A stretch of DNA of 64,000 nt from Heyndrickxia acidiproducens DSM 23148 (lineage in GTDB: Bacteria > Bacillota > Bacilli > Bacillales > Bacillaceae_C): the NCBI RefSeq assembly GCF_000374345.1, contig NZ_KB893987.1, forward strand, positions 1-64,000, in the 5' to 3' direction. Shown piece after piece: positions 54,413 through 63,294 of the stretch. The translations under genes were made by a program, and so were the position numbers. Numbering within the stretch: position 1 is the stretch's first letter; each line of letters starts with the position of its first letter. Under the pieces are notes generated by a model that saw only the letters and a list, made by a program, of their open reading frames with translations, made no database searches and was not told where the DNA came from.

Positions 54413-55828
54413 ATGAAACGGATATGGAATGAAGTACAGCCGGCCGATCGTTATCAGGTGTCGATAAACGGCATGCTGCAGGACTATGACCAGAAAGTCA
54501 TCTCGCTTTTGTACCAGCCGCTTATCGGCCCGCAGTGTTACAGTTTGTACATGACACTGTGGAATGAAGTGGAAGTGAACCGGCTGTGGTCGGATGACTG
54601 GAACCATTATCACTTAATGAACTTTTTATCGATGAATTTGCCGGATATTTATGAAGCCCGTTTAAAGCTGGAAGGCATCGGGCTTTTGAAAACCTATATG
54701 AAAAAAAACAATGAAGATGTCCGGACGTTTATATATGAACTGCAGCCGCCTTTAGCACCGGAAGTATTTTTTAAAGACGGCTTATTAAACGTCTTTTTGT
54801 ACCGCCAATTGGGCAGAACCCATTTTCTAAGACTGAAAAATTTCTTTTCAGATAAAGCGGTTGAATTGAGCGAGTATCATGAGATTACCCGTTCTTTTCA
54901 GGATGTGTATGCCGCAAAAGTCAGCCAGGAGGTTCTGGACGATCAGGAAGCGCAGCAGCTCAGCCAGCTGGATGAGGGCAGCCGTTATATTGGAAAAGAC
55001 TCTGCTCCGCTCATTAAAATAGAGAATCCCCATTTTAATTTTGACATTCTTTATGCGGGACTGCGCGAATTTATTATCCCGCAGCGCGCCATCACGACTG
55101 AAGTGAAGGAAGCAATCGTGAAATTGTCGTTTCTTTACGATATTGATGAATTGGAAATGAAAAAGATTGTACTGAGCGCGCTAACGCCTGACCAGGAAAT
55201 ACCGGTGGACGAGCTGCGAAAAATTGCGCGTGACTGGTACCAGATTGAACACCATGAAGAACTTCCACAACTGGTTGACCGCCTTCAGCCTGCCATTTAC
55301 AAATCCGGGCCTCAGCCAGAAGGCAAGACACAGGAAGAACAGCTGATCCAGTATTTGGAAAATACATCCCCAAGACAGGTGCTGGTGGATATTTCCGGCG
55401 GCAGTGAACCGGCCAAGGGTGATCTGCAGGCGATTGAAGACGTTATGTTTGCCCAAAAGTTGACGCCGGGAGTCACCAATGTACTGATCCAGTATGTGCT
55501 GATTAAAACAGATATGAAATTATCCAAAAAGTATTTGGAAAAAGTGGCTTCCCACTGGGCAAGAAAAAAGTTGAAAACAGTAAAAGAAGCCATGGATTTT
55601 GCCATTCAGGAAGACCACCAGTACAAGCAATGGGTGAATAATAAAGAAAACAGCCGCAACACGAGGCGGAAACCGATTCGTACTGAAAAACTGCCGGAAT
55701 GGTTTGAACAGGAAGAACAAAAAAATAAGGGTACAGAAGCAGCGGCCGCAACATTAGAAAACGGGGAATCGCTGGAAGAGAAAAGAAAACGGCTCGAACA
55801 GATCCGTGAGCAATATAAGAAAGGGTGA
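54413..55828 (+). CDS. dnaB: Replication initiation and membrane attachment protein DnaB
   Basis: Bacillus-type DnaB, which with DnaD and DnaI loads the replicative helicase DnaC; it is not the helicase called DnaB in E. coli. It has 471 residues, an N-terminal DDBH1 domain (about 1-300) and a C-terminal DDBH2 domain (about 320-410, containing VLIQYVLIKTDMKLSKKYLEKVASHW), then a charged tail. GGAG precedes ATG at 54413. The gene is 13 bp after nrdR, and its stop overlaps the ribosome binding site of dnaI. Confidence 0.95.
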   Translation: MKRIWNEVQPADRYQVSINGMLQDYDQKVISLLYQPLIGPQCYSLYMTLWNEVEVNRLWSDDWNHYHLMNFLSMNLPDIYEARLKLEGIGLLKTYMKKNNEDVRTFIYELQPPLAPEVFFKDGLLNVFLYRQLGRTHFLRLKNFFSDKAVELSEYHEITRSFQDVYAAKVSQEVLDDQEAQQLSQLDEGSRYIGKDSAPLIKIENPHFNFDILYAGLREFIIPQRAITTEVKEAIVKLSFLYDIDELEMKKIVLSALTPDQEIPVDELRKIARDWYQIEHHEELPQLVDRLQPAIYKSGPQPEGKTQEEQLIQYLENTSPRQVLVDISGGSEPAKGDLQAIEDVMFAQKLTPGVTNVLIQYVLIKTDMKLSKKYLEKVASHWARKKLKTVKEAMDFAIQEDHQYKQWVNNKENSRNTRRKPIRTEKLPEWFEQEEQKNKGTEAAAATLENGESLEEKRKRLEQIREQYKKG

Positions 55829-55833
55829 AGGCA

Positions 55834-56769
55834 ATGGAAAATATAAACGAGACATTAAGAAAGCTTTCATCCAACCCTTCGTTCCGGCATCGGTACGAAG
55901 AGATGAAGCAGGAAATTATCGCGCATCCCGATATTCAGCGCTTTCTTGACAATCACCGCGGAGAAATCACAAAAGACATGATTGAGAAAAGCTGGATGAA
56001 ACTTTATGAATATCTTTCACAGGAGAAAAATTGCGACCACTGTGAAAGCTTGTCCCAGTGCGTAAACATGATGAAAGGATATGTGCCGGAACTGGTGCTG
56101 CACCAGGGAAATATTGAAGTCCGTTATAAAAGATGCCGCAAAAAAATCCTTGAAGATGAAAGAAACAAAACAAGCAAATTCATTCAAAGCATGCATATGC
56201 CAAAAAGCATTCTGCAGGCCTCTTTCGGTGATTTTTCGCTGGAACATAGCGGCCGTATGATTGCCTTTGAGCTGGCTGACCGGTTTGTCCGCGAATACGA
56301 GCCCGGTAAAAAGATGAAGGGTTTATATTTGTACGGAAAATTTGGCGTCGGGAAATCCTATCTGCTTGGGGCGATTGCCAATCAGCTTGCCGATATGAAG
56401 CAGGTTTCATCCATGATCGTGTATATACCCGAGTTTTTCCGGGAAATGAAGGAGTCTCTGAGTGACCACTCAACAGGCCAAAAACTTGAGGCTGTTAAAT
56501 CTGTTCCGGTTTTGATGCTGGATGACATTGGCGCTGAAACGATGTCAAGCTGGACGAGGGATGAAGTGCTTGGCCCAATCCTCCAATATAGAATGCAGGA
56601 AGACCTCCCCACCTTCTTCACTTCGAATTTTAATTATGATGAACTGCAATACCATCTTTCTTACACCCAGCGCGGTGAAGAGGAAAAATTAAAGGCCGCA
56701 AGAATTATGGAACGCATTAAATACCTGACGGCGCCTGTTCAGATTGAAGGGCCGAACCAGAGAGCCTGA
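55834..56769 (+). CDS. dnaI: Helicase loader DnaI
   Basis: AAA+ ATPase that loads the DnaC helicase onto DNA at initiation and restart. It has 311 residues, the same as in B. subtilis. The N-terminal zinc-binding helicase-contact domain has NCDHCESLSQCVNMMKGY. Walker A is LYGKFGVGKSYLLGA, Walker B VLMLDDIGAETMSSW, and the arginine-finger segment YTQRGEEEKLKAARIMERI is present. ATG at 55834 follows AGGGTGAAGG; an in-frame GTG at 55825 overlaps the dnaB stop and is less likely. Confidence 0.97.
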   Translation: MENINETLRKLSSNPSFRHRYEEMKQEIIAHPDIQRFLDNHRGEITKDMIEKSWMKLYEYLSQEKNCDHCESLSQCVNMMKGYVPELVLHQGNIEVRYKRCRKKILEDERNKTSKFIQSMHMPKSILQASFGDFSLEHSGRMIAFELADRFVREYEPGKKMKGLYLYGKFGVGKSYLLGAIANQLADMKQVSSMIVYIPEFFREMKESLSDHSTGQKLEAVKSVPVLMLDDIGAETMSSWTRDEVLGPILQYRMQEDLPTFFTSNFNYDELQYHLSYTQRGEEEKLKAARIMERIKYLTAPVQIEGPNQRA

Positions 56770-56784
56770 AAACCGCGCCTGCAG

Positions 56785-56821
56785 TAAAAAAAGAGGGGCC
56801 GTGCCTTCTCTTTTTTTAGTC
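56785..56821 (+). terminator. Terminator of nrdR-dnaB-dnaI
   Basis: AAAAAAAGAGG pairs with CCTTCTCTTTTTTT, giving an A/T-rich but long stem with T-run. Confidence 0.8.
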
Positions 56822-56928
56822 TAAATGGTCCAAGTCCCCCATATAAATAGGATAAAAGCATTCCCGGACATTATATTCTATTTTGTTTTCCAGAAAGAGG
56901 TATTTTCCGCATTAAGGGGGGCTGGAAT

Positions 56929-57777
56929 TTGGAATTGATTTTTAAAGATATGGAAGACGCTTTTTGGGTAAAAAAATACTTAGAAAAAAAACAAGGGGAA
57001 TCGTTGCACATTCAGGATGTCTGGCTGCAAAACCAGAAAAATTTCTGTCTGGGTGCAGCTTACGGTAAATTGGAACTGCAGCAGGCCGTCATTGATTTTA
57101 TTGTGAAGAAAAAAAGAAACGAGTGGATCCGCGACAAACTGGAGAATTTATATTATTTTAAAGAGGAAGAAGAACAAAACCGTATCCTCGAAATTGTCAT
57201 TGAGATGCTGAACGGGGAAAGACGGGAATTGACAGATCTGGTTGGGGAAATGAATGAACCAGAAGTCATCTCTTCAGCTGTCCGGCCTCTGTTCCGTAAG
57301 CCCGGCGCATTGTCGCTCGACTCGTTTATGACATTCCGCTTAAAATCGTATTTTGACCGTTTAGAACGTTTTATCGGCACTGCGATTGATGAGTATAAAA
57401 TGGAGCAGGATTATCAGGTTTTCATTCAAAATTTGCGCGATTACTTGAAACAAAAAGTACCGAAAAAAGAAACGATCAAGCTGTGTTTCGGGGAGTACAG
57501 CAAATTTTACAATGAGCGGTTCGAGGAAATCAGCAAAGTCGAAATCGATGAACTGATAGACCGCAGGCTGCTTTCCAATCATCCGGTGTATATTGATTCA
57601 ACAACCATTGCGCCGCTCTTGTCGATTTCACCCGCACGGATCGAAATTTACACGGATTTGCCGGACAGCGCACTGATCCGGACGATTTGTAATATATTTG
57701 AGGAACGTGTCTCCATTCTTAGCAAAGACCATTTTTGGGAAGCACAGGCAGCCGGAAATCATGCGGCAAATGAATAA
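56929..57777 (+). CDS. ytxC: Sporulation protein YtxC
   Basis: A 282-residue soluble protein of the YtxC family, without a known fold or activity. It is rich in charged helices (KKKRNEWIRDKLENLYYFKEEEEQ) and carries the conserved block ALSLDSFMTFRLKSYFDRLE at about 125-145. No signal peptide or membrane segment is seen. TTG at 56929 follows AAGGGGGG by 8 nt. The dnaI-ytxC-thrS order is as in B. subtilis apart from ytxB, which lies in this interval there. Confidence 0.9.
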   Translation: MELIFKDMEDAFWVKKYLEKKQGESLHIQDVWLQNQKNFCLGAAYGKLELQQAVIDFIVKKKRNEWIRDKLENLYYFKEEEEQNRILEIVIEMLNGERRELTDLVGEMNEPEVISSAVRPLFRKPGALSLDSFMTFRLKSYFDRLERFIGTAIDEYKMEQDYQVFIQNLRDYLKQKVPKKETIKLCFGEYSKFYNERFEEISKVEIDELIDRRLLSNHPVYIDSTTIAPLLSISPARIEIYTDLPDSALIRTICNIFEERVSILSKDHFWEAQAAGNHAANE

Positions 57778-57791
57778 ATCCGTCCATCCTC

Positions 57792-57820
57792 TTGATTTTT
57801 TCATGGCAAACTCCTATAAT
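57792..57820 (+). promoter_or_regulatory. thrS promoter
   Basis: TTGATT (57792-57797) and TATAAT (57815-57820) with a 17-bp spacer, directly ahead of the T-box leader. Confidence 0.85.
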
Positions 57821-57827
57821 AACTTAC

Positions 57828-58100
57828 ATATTGCGAATGTAATGAAAAAATCAATGTGATGACGAGGACAATAGTTTTCTTTACGGCCTCTTAGAGAGGA
57901 AAGCCCAGGCTGCAAGCTTTCCGGCACGATTGAAGGCTTACCGCCTCTGAACTTCAGCTGTGAACGAAAAGTAGCAGCTGGCGGACACCATTCCGTTATC
58001 AAACACCGAGCCATGCCCTGTTTGTTCAGAGCGTGGAAATTAGGGTGGAACCGCGTGTAAATCAAACTCGTCCCTTGCTTTAGAGGACGGGTTTTTATTA
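57828..58100 (+). promoter_or_regulatory. T-box riboswitch, threonine specific, ahead of thrS
   Basis: The leader contains the candidate specifier ACC at 57940-57942 (context GCTTACCGCC), the T-box bulge AGGGTGGAACCGCG (58044-58057) and a terminator: AAACTCGTCC (about 58065-58074) and GGACGGGTTT (58087-58096), then T2AT2A. The bulge reads TGGA, whose last base pairs with a U discriminator, as in Bacillus tRNA-Thr. Low charged tRNA-Thr should allow read-through into thrS. Confidence 0.93.
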
Positions 58101-58119
58101 TTTTTAAGGAGTGATACAT

Positions 58120-60045
58120 ATGTCAGATCTATTGAAAATAACCTTCCCTGACGGCGCAGTCAAGGAATTTACAAAGGGGACGACAACCGAAGGCATTGCT
58201 GCTTCAATCAGCCCGGGCTTAAAGAAAAAAGCATTGGCCGGAAAACTGAACGGGAAATTAATCGATTTGCGCACGCCGATTGAAGAGGATGGTGCAATCG
58301 AGATTGTCACACCGGACCATGAAGATGCGCTTGAAATTCTCCGCCACAGTACAGCGCATTTAATGGCGCAGGCGGTACGGCGCTTATATGGCAATGTCAA
58401 ACTCGGTGTCGGCCCGGTGATCGAAAACGGCTTCTACTATGATATGGATTTAGACGTTTCGATTACACCGGAAGATTTGCCGAAAATCGAAAAAGAAATG
58501 AAGAAAATTGTCAGTGAAAATCTGGAAGTCGTCCGTAAAGTGGTATCCCGCGATGAAGCGAAGAAACGGTTTGCCGGCGATGAGTACAAGCAGGAATTAA
58601 TCGGCGCGATTCCGGAAGGCGAAACGGTCACGATTTACGAGCAGGGCGAATTTTTCGATTTATGCCGCGGCGTTCATGTGCCGTCTACCGGAAAAATCAA
58701 GGAATTCAAACTGTTAAGCATTGCCGGCGCATACTGGCGCGGCAACAGCGATAACAAAATGATGCAGCGCGTATACGGCACCGCGTTCTTTAAGAAAGAA
58801 GACTTAAAGGCCCATCTGCATTTTCTTGAAGAGGCCAAAGAGCGCGACCACCGCAAAATCGGCAAAGAACTGGAACTCTTTACAAATTCGCAAAAAGTCG
58901 GGCAGGGCTTGCCGCTTTGGCTGCCAAAAGGCGCAACCATCCGCCGTACGATAGAACGCTATATTGTGGATAAGGAAGTCAAACTTGGTTATGACCATGT
59001 CTATACGCCTGTTTTGGGGAGTGTGGAACTCTACAAAACAAGCGGCCACTGGGACCACTATCATGATGATATGTTCCCGGTTATGAAAATGGACAATGAA
59101 GAACTGGTGCTGCGCCCGATGAACTGCCCGCACCATATGATGATTTACAAAAATGCGATCCACAGCTACCGCGAACTTCCGATCAGGATCGCAGAACTCG
59201 GGTTGATGCACCGCTATGAAATGTCCGGCGCCCTCTCCGGCCTGCAGCGCGTCCGCGGCATGACGTTAAACGATGCCCATATTTTCGTGCGCCCGGATCA
59301 AATTAAAGAAGAATTTAAACGCGTGGTTGAATTGATCCTGGCTGTTTATAAAGATTTTAACATTAAGGATTATTCATTCCGCTTGTCGTACCGTGATCCT
59401 GAAAACACGGACAAGTATTATGACGATGATGAAATGTGGAACAAAGCACAGTCGATGCTGAAAGAAACGATGGATGACTTCGGTTTTGATTACTATGAAG
59501 CAGAAGGCGAAGCGGCATTTTACGGCCCGAAACTGGATGTTCAGGTCCGGACGGCGCTCGGCAAAGACGAAACCTTGTCGACCGTACAGCTTGACTTCTT
59601 GCTGCCGGAACGTTTTGATTTGACTTATGTCGGAGAAGACGGCAAACCGCACCGCCCGGTTGTGATCCACCGCGGCGTTGTTTCGACAATGGAACGTTTT
59701 GTGGCTTACCTGATCGAAGAATACAAAGGCGCATTCCCGACATGGCTCGCACCTGTCCAAGTGCAGGTAATTCCGGTGTCGCCTGATGCGCATTATGACT
59801 ATGCGCGCAACATCCAGGACACATTAAAAGCGGAAGGCATCCGCGCGGAACTGGACGGCCGTGGTGAAAAAATGGGGTACAAAATCCGCGAAGCCCAAGT
59901 GCAGAAAATCCCGTACGCGCTTGTTGTCGGCGACCAGGAAGTGCGCGACCATACCGTCAATGTCCGCAAATACGGCGAACAAAAATCAGAAACAGTCGCT
60001 TTTGAAAAATTCCTTGCAGGCTTAAAAGAAGAAGTAAAACGGTAA
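58120..60045 (+). CDS. thrS: Threonyl-tRNA synthetase
   Basis: Class II synthetase of 641 residues. The TGS domain is at about 1-62 and the editing domain (about 65-225) has [11 protein letters not shown] and [11 protein letters not shown]. The catalytic core has [42 protein letters not shown] (motif 2) and [19 protein letters not shown] (motif 3). The anticodon-binding domain starts near 540. ATG at 58120 follows AAGGAG by 7 nt; GTG at 58111 overlaps that site. It is monocistronic behind the threonine T-box. Confidence 0.98.
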   Translation: MSDLLKITFPDGAVKEFTKGTTTEGIAASISPGLKKKALAGKLNGKLIDLRTPIEEDGAIEIVTPDHEDALEILRHSTAHLMAQAVRRLYGNVKLGVGPVIENGFYYDMDLDVSITPEDLPKIEKEMKKIVSENLEVVRKVVSRDEAKKRFAGDEYKQELIGAIPEGETVTIYEQGEFFDLCRGVHVPSTGKIKEFKLLSIAGAYWRGNSDNKMMQRVYGTAFFKKEDLKAHLHFLEEAKERDHRKIGKELELFTNSQKVGQGLPLWLPKGATIRRTIERYIVDKEVKLGYDHVYTPVLGSVELYKTSGHWDHYHDDMFPVMKMDNEELVLRPMNCPHHMMIYKNAIHSYRELPIRIAELGLMHRYEMSGALSGLQRVRGMTLNDAHIFVRPDQIKEEFKRVVELILAVYKDFNIKDYSFRLSYRDPENTDKYYDDDEMWNKAQSMLKETMDDFGFDYYEAEGEAAFYGPKLDVQVRTALGKDETLSTVQLDFLLPERFDLTYVGEDGKPHRPVVIHRGVVSTMERFVAYLIEEYKGAFPTWLAPVQVQVIPVSPDAHYDYARNIQDTLKAEGIRAELDGRGEKMGYKIREAQVQKIPYALVVGDQEVRDHTVNVRKYGEQKSETVAFEKFLAGLKEEVKR

Positions 60046-60055
60046 AATTGATAAA

Positions 60056-60092
60056 AGATCAGCCTCCATGAACGGGGGGGCTGGCTTTTTTA
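60056..60092 (+). terminator. Probable terminator of thrS
   Basis: AGCC pairs with GGCT around an imperfect loop, followed by GGCTTTTTT. The stem is short. Confidence 0.5.
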
Positions 60093-60184
60093 AAAGAATT
60101 ACTTGAATTTCTTCTTCCATTTTGATAGAATACGAAAGTCGAGCTAAAAAGTGCAAACGGTATTACATCCAAGAACTGTGTCAA

Positions 60185-60213
60185 TTGACATGTCAGCATA
60201 AATGTGATATAAT
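60185..60213 (+). promoter_or_regulatory. Promoter of the infC operon
   Basis: A perfect TTGACA (60185-60190) and a perfect TATAAT (60208-60213) with a 17-bp spacer. This is the strongest promoter in the window by consensus. Confidence 0.95.
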
Positions 60214-60219
60214 AATGAA

Positions 60220-60480
60220 AGTGAAATTGAATATAGGTTTGTGGAAAGAAGGAGCAGCCCGCTTCTCACCTGTTGGCGCATTTGATGCAGTTGCCAGGTA
60301 TTGAATCATAACATTCACGGCTATTGATACGAATGTAAGTGCGGGTTTTGATCCCCGCACTTTTTTAGTTTGCAATTGTTTATGCGTTTCCGGTAATGAA
60401 CTGGGTGTTGTTTTTCGCAAACGATGTATTCAACCGCGCTCTAAATGAAAAGAGCACGTGATTGAAATAAATTTGGAGGT
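60220..60480 (+). promoter_or_regulatory. L20-type leader with internal attenuator
   Basis: A 265-nt untranslated leader precedes infC. It contains a clear intrinsic terminator at 60337-60366 (AGTGCGGG / CCCGCACT, then T6), well before the first gene. In Bacillus, L20 (product of rplT) binds this leader and causes premature termination, regulating infC-rpmI-rplT. The layout here, with attenuator about 120 nt before the gene, fits; the L20-binding fold itself was not checked. Confidence 0.8.
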
Positions 60481-60485
60481 GGCTC

Positions 60486-61004
60486 ATTATTAGCAAAGAC
60501 ATGATGGTTAACGATGGCATTCGTGCCCGCGAACTTCGCCTGATTGGCCAAAACGGCGAGCAATTGGGGGTTAAATCCCGTTACGAAGCATTGGAAATCG
60601 CAGGGCGTGCAAACCTGGATCTTGTTCTTGTAGCGCCGAACGCAAAACCGCCGGTAGCCCGGATCATGGACTACGGCAAATACCGTTTTGAACTGCAGAA
60701 AAAAGACAGGGAAGCACGCAAGAAGCAAAAAATCATCAATATGAAAGAGGTTCGTTTGAGCCCGACCATTGAAGAACATGACTTTAATACAAAACTTCGC
60801 AATGCCATTAAGTTTTTGGAAAAAGGCGATAAGGTGAAAGCATCGATCCGCTTCAAAGGCCGTGCCATTACCCACAAAGAAATCGGCCAGCGTGTGCTGG
60901 ACCGCTTTGCCGAGGCATGTGCGGAAGTCAGCACAGTCGAATCCAAACCGAAAATGGACGGACGCAGCATGTTCTTAGTTTTAGCACCAAAAAACGAGAA
61001 GTAA
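60486..61004 (+). CDS. infC: Translation initiation factor IF-3
   Basis: Binds the 30S subunit, prevents early joining of 50S and proofreads the start codon. Reading starts with the rare codon ATT at 60486 (then [18 protein letters not shown]), with GGAGGT at 60475-60480. ATT at 60489 is the neighbouring alternative; ATG at 60501 has no ribosome binding site at a proper distance and would cut off conserved residues. It has 172 residues. The N-domain ends near [22 protein letters not shown], a basic linker ([11 protein letters not shown]) follows, and the C-domain has [19 protein letters not shown]. infC homologues commonly use AUU/AUA starts, which makes IF-3 control its own synthesis. Confidence 0.95.
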   Translation: MISKDMMVNDGIRARELRLIGQNGEQLGVKSRYEALEIAGRANLDLVLVAPNAKPPVARIMDYGKYRFELQKKDREARKKQKIINMKEVRLSPTIEEHDFNTKLRNAIKFLEKGDKVKASIRFKGRAITHKEIGQRVLDRFAEACAEVSTVESKPKMDGRSMFLVLAPKNEK

Positions 61005-61033
61005 TTTGTTCGATACACAAGGAGGACTTATCC

Positions 61034-61231
61034 ATGCCAAAAATGAAAACACACCGTGGGACTGCTAAGCGTTTTAAGAAAACAGGCTCAGGCAAATTGA
61101 AACGTTCACACGCTTACAGAAGCCACTTGTTCGCAAATAAATTAACCAAACAAAAACGTCATCTGCGCAAATCCGCGCTTGTCTCATCCAGCGACTTAAA
61201 ACGCATTCGCCAAATGTTAGACAATATGTAA
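61034..61231 (+). CDS. rpmI: 50S ribosomal protein L35
   Basis: A small basic ribosomal protein of 65 residues, starting [26 protein letters not shown] precedes ATG at 61034. Longer upstream reading in this frame runs inside infC and has no ribosome binding site. It is 29 bp after infC and 41 bp before rplT, in the standard infC-rpmI-rplT operon. Confidence 0.98.
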   Translation: MPKMKTHRGTAKRFKKTGSGKLKRSHAYRSHLFANKLTKQKRHLRKSALVSSSDLKRIRQMLDNM

Positions 61232-61272
61232 GACCGGACAGAATTTAGAAGCTTTAAATAGGAGGAAAAAAT

Positions 61273-61626
61273 ATGCCACGTGTAAAAGGCGGTACAGTAA
61301 CCCGCAAACGTCGTAAAAAAGTTCTTAAATTAGCAAAAGGTTATTTCGGTTCAAAACATACTTTATATAAAGTTGCCAACCAGCAAGTGATGAAATCCTA
61401 TATGTATGCGTATCGCGACCGCCGTCAAAAGAAACGCGATTTCCGCAAACTCTGGATCACTCGTATTAACGCAGCTGCAAGAATCAACGGCCTTTCCTAC
61501 AGCCGTTTAATGCACGGCTTGAAACTTGCAGGCATTGAAGTCAACCGCAAAATGCTTGCCGACCTCGCCGTCAGCGATGCACAGGCATTTGCCGAATTGG
61601 CCAGCAAAGCAAAAGCGGCTTTATAA
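61273..61626 (+). CDS. rplT: 50S ribosomal protein L20
   Basis: A 23S rRNA-binding assembly protein of 117 residues (usual 117-119) starting [26 protein letters not shown]. The conserved [14 protein letters not shown] and [13 protein letters not shown] are present. As the likely autoregulator it would act on the leader at 60220-60480. AGGAGG precedes ATG at 61273. Confidence 0.98.
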   Translation: MPRVKGGTVTRKRRKKVLKLAKGYFGSKHTLYKVANQQVMKSYMYAYRDRRQKKRDFRKLWITRINAAARINGLSYSRLMHGLKLAGIEVNRKMLADLAVSDAQAFAELASKAKAAL

Positions 61627-61631
61627 TCAGA

Positions 61632-61663
61632 TGGAGCTTCCCGATTGGGAGCTCTATTTTTTT
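61632..61663 (+). terminator. Terminator of infC-rpmI-rplT
   Basis: GAGCTTCCC pairs with GGGAGCTC (one bulge), followed by TATTTTTTT. The following 180 bp hold a GCAAGCC / GGCTTGC hairpin at about 61747-61775 and no gene. Confidence 0.85.
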
Positions 61664-61841
61664 ACCCCCTTGGAAAAAAGGCCGCACCGGCCGCGGCTTT
61701 GTCTTATTGATCAGATGAACAGGACAATCGGGGGGGCGCCTTTAGGGCAAGCCTGAATCATGTTGCTCGGCTTGCTTCCGTTCATATTCCAACAGCAGCA
61801 CACATATCTTACTGTATCAATGCAATTTGGGGAGTGTTTGA

Positions 61842-62411
61842 ATGGAAGACCGCTTCATGATGCTTTTCTCCTTTGTTGAAATCAGTCCAGTACTCGCTCC
61901 GGCCGCCTTTATTCTTTTCCATGTTTTACGCCAATTTCTTTTTATTCCGGCCGCAATTGTCTGTATTGCCGGGGGGATTTTATTTGGAAGTCTGCTTGGC
62001 ATGGTGTATTCATTAATTGGCCTTACGCTATTATGTGCATTATTTTATTTTACGATTGAAAAAATGCCACGCGTGAAACAAAGATTGTTCCATACAAAGA
62101 ACCGCTTTCTCGGCCCTTATGCCAAATTGACGGTAGGGCAAATCGCGATCTTGCGCCTGATCCCATTTGTCCATTATCAATTGTTGAATTTGTGTCTACT
62201 TGAAAGGAAACCGGATTACAGCGGTTATCTTAGAAATGCGATTGTGACCAATATTCCGCTCGTCTTTTTTTATACCGTCTTCGGCGAATTTATTTCAAGG
62301 TTTACTCCGGCAATGGCAGCTATGATTCTGATCGCATTATCCGGGTTATTCTTTATCCTGCGGGAGAAAGTAACAATATTAAAGTGGAAAGAATTTTTTC
62401 CGGAAAACTAA
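61842..62411 (+). CDS. TVP38/TMEM64-type membrane protein
   Basis: A 189-residue polytopic membrane protein. Hydrophobic segments are at about 18-36 (LAPAAFILFHVLRQFLFIP), 38-70 (the glycine-rich IVCIAGGILFGSLLGMVYSL, typical of DedA/TVP38 proteins), 130-150 and 155-175. The segment GQIAILRLIPFVHYQLLNL matches the family's conserved Arg-Pro motif. It resembles B. subtilis YtxB in type and region, but I am not sure enough to give the name. Members of the wider superfamily act in lipid scrambling or undecaprenyl-phosphate recycling; the role here is unknown. GGGGAG precedes ATG at 61842. Confidence 0.82.
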   Translation: MEDRFMMLFSFVEISPVLAPAAFILFHVLRQFLFIPAAIVCIAGGILFGSLLGMVYSLIGLTLLCALFYFTIEKMPRVKQRLFHTKNRFLGPYAKLTVGQIAILRLIPFVHYQLLNLCLLERKPDYSGYLRNAIVTNIPLVFFYTVFGEFISRFTPAMAAMILIALSGLFFILREKVTILKWKEFFPEN

Positions 62412-62456
62412 ATCAAGCGAAAGCCAGACAAAAAAAATGTCCGGCTTTCGCTTGAT
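62412..62456. terminator. Bidirectional terminator between TVP38 gene and small gene
   Basis: ATCAAGCGAAAGCC pairs perfectly with GGCTTTCGCTTGAT, with an A7/T-rich loop. It separates two convergent genes. Confidence 0.85.
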
Positions 62457-62458
62457 CC

Positions 62459-62632
62459 TTATAAATTTTCCGTCTGTTGTTTGATTTCGTCCTGATTTAA
62501 ATGAGCATTGGCGGCTTCAAGGTTTGCGTGCTTGTCTACCGATTCACCCGGCGGATATTCATTCAAATCAGAAGCGATTGTGGCCTGCGGGGAAGCCGGA
62601 ATTTCAGGAATATCTTTTCGCTTATTTGCCAA
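62459..62632 (-). CDS. Small hydrophilic protein, 57 residues, function unknown
   Basis: A short gene on the reverse strand with TTG start at 62632, 9 nt after AAAGGGG, and a terminator directly after its stop. The product begins MANKRKDIPEIPASPQ, continues with TIASDLNEYPPGESVDKHAN and ends LEAANAHLNQDEIKQQTENL. It is hydrophilic, without Cys, Trp or membrane segments, rich in Asn, Gln, Glu, Ala and Pro, and probably mostly disordered or helical. The composition is reminiscent of minor spore proteins, but I do not recognise the family. The good ribosome binding site, clean stop-terminator junction and placement between genes support a real gene. Confidence 0.68.
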   Translation of the reverse strand: MANKRKDIPEIPASPQATIASDLNEYPPGESVDKHANLEAANAHLNQDEIKQQTENL

Positions 62633-62697
62633 TTTCAATAACCCCTTTCTTAAAAAGTTATGATTAATATGCCCTGATCAATCGCGGCTCTTTTTGT

Positions 62698-62703
62698 TAT
62701 AAT
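62698..62703 (+). promoter_or_regulatory. -10 element ahead of the dUTPase gene
   Basis: TATAAT lies 21 bp before the start codon. The -35 partner CTGATC, 18 bp upstream, is moderate. Confidence 0.55.
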
Positions 62704-62723
62704 CAACCATAGGTGGTGAAAAA

Positions 62724-63215
62724 ATGGAACTAAATGAATGGTTTTTGATCCAGAAACAGCTGGACCATTATATTGAATCAGAACACGGGCTGGAAAAAGA
62801 AGATTTATTCGAACGAAAACTGCTGGCATTGCTTGTTGAAACCGGCGAGCTGGCCAATGAAACAAGATGCTTTAAGTTTTGGAGCCAAAAAGGGCCGTCT
62901 CCGCGCGAAGTGATACTCGAAGAATTTGTTGACGGCGTGCATTTTATCCTTTCGCTCGGATTGGAACTGGGTTACGACCGGGAAGCGCTCCAACTTCAAA
63001 GCAAACAGCAGGAGAAAAATTTAACAGCGTCTTTTATTGCCGTGTACGAAGCGATTACAGCTTTAAAAGCTTCCCGCAGTTTGCCGGATTACGAAAAACT
63101 TCTGCAACAGTTTTTCAATACAGGCGCACAGCTTGGCTTTTCAATTGAAGACATCCAGAAAGCCTACATGGCCAAAAATGAGATCAACTATCAAAGGCAG
63201 CAGCAGGGATATTAG
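62724..63215 (+). CDS. Dimeric dUTPase (MazG-like all-alpha)
   Basis: Likely hydrolyses dUTP to dUMP and pyrophosphate, keeping uracil out of DNA and supplying thymidylate synthesis. It has 163 residues of the all-alpha NTP pyrophosphohydrolase superfamily. The metal-binding acidic motifs are LLALLVETGELANETRCFKFWS and VILEEFVDGVHFILSLGLELG, in the E-x2-E then E-x2-D pattern of dUTPase_2 proteins. AGGTGG precedes ATG at 62724. It is not related to the common trimeric dUTPases. Specificity for dUTP rather than dCTP or other NTPs is inferred from family. Confidence 0.88.
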   Translation: MELNEWFLIQKQLDHYIESEHGLEKEDLFERKLLALLVETGELANETRCFKFWSQKGPSPREVILEEFVDGVHFILSLGLELGYDREALQLQSKQQEKNLTASFIAVYEAITALKASRSLPDYEKLLQQFFNTGAQLGFSIEDIQKAYMAKNEINYQRQQQGY

Positions 63216-63294
63216 AAGGGTTTAAATTTTTTACACGTTTTGCAAATTTGATTATCATATGTTTTGTACATACAGGGACGAGGAGGAAATATCA

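Noticed and set aside
61738..61760. GCGCCTTTAGGGC stretch resembling the second hairpin of the dispersed element
   Set aside because: The similarity is limited to about 12 bp; the first hairpin and the AT-rich tail are missing.
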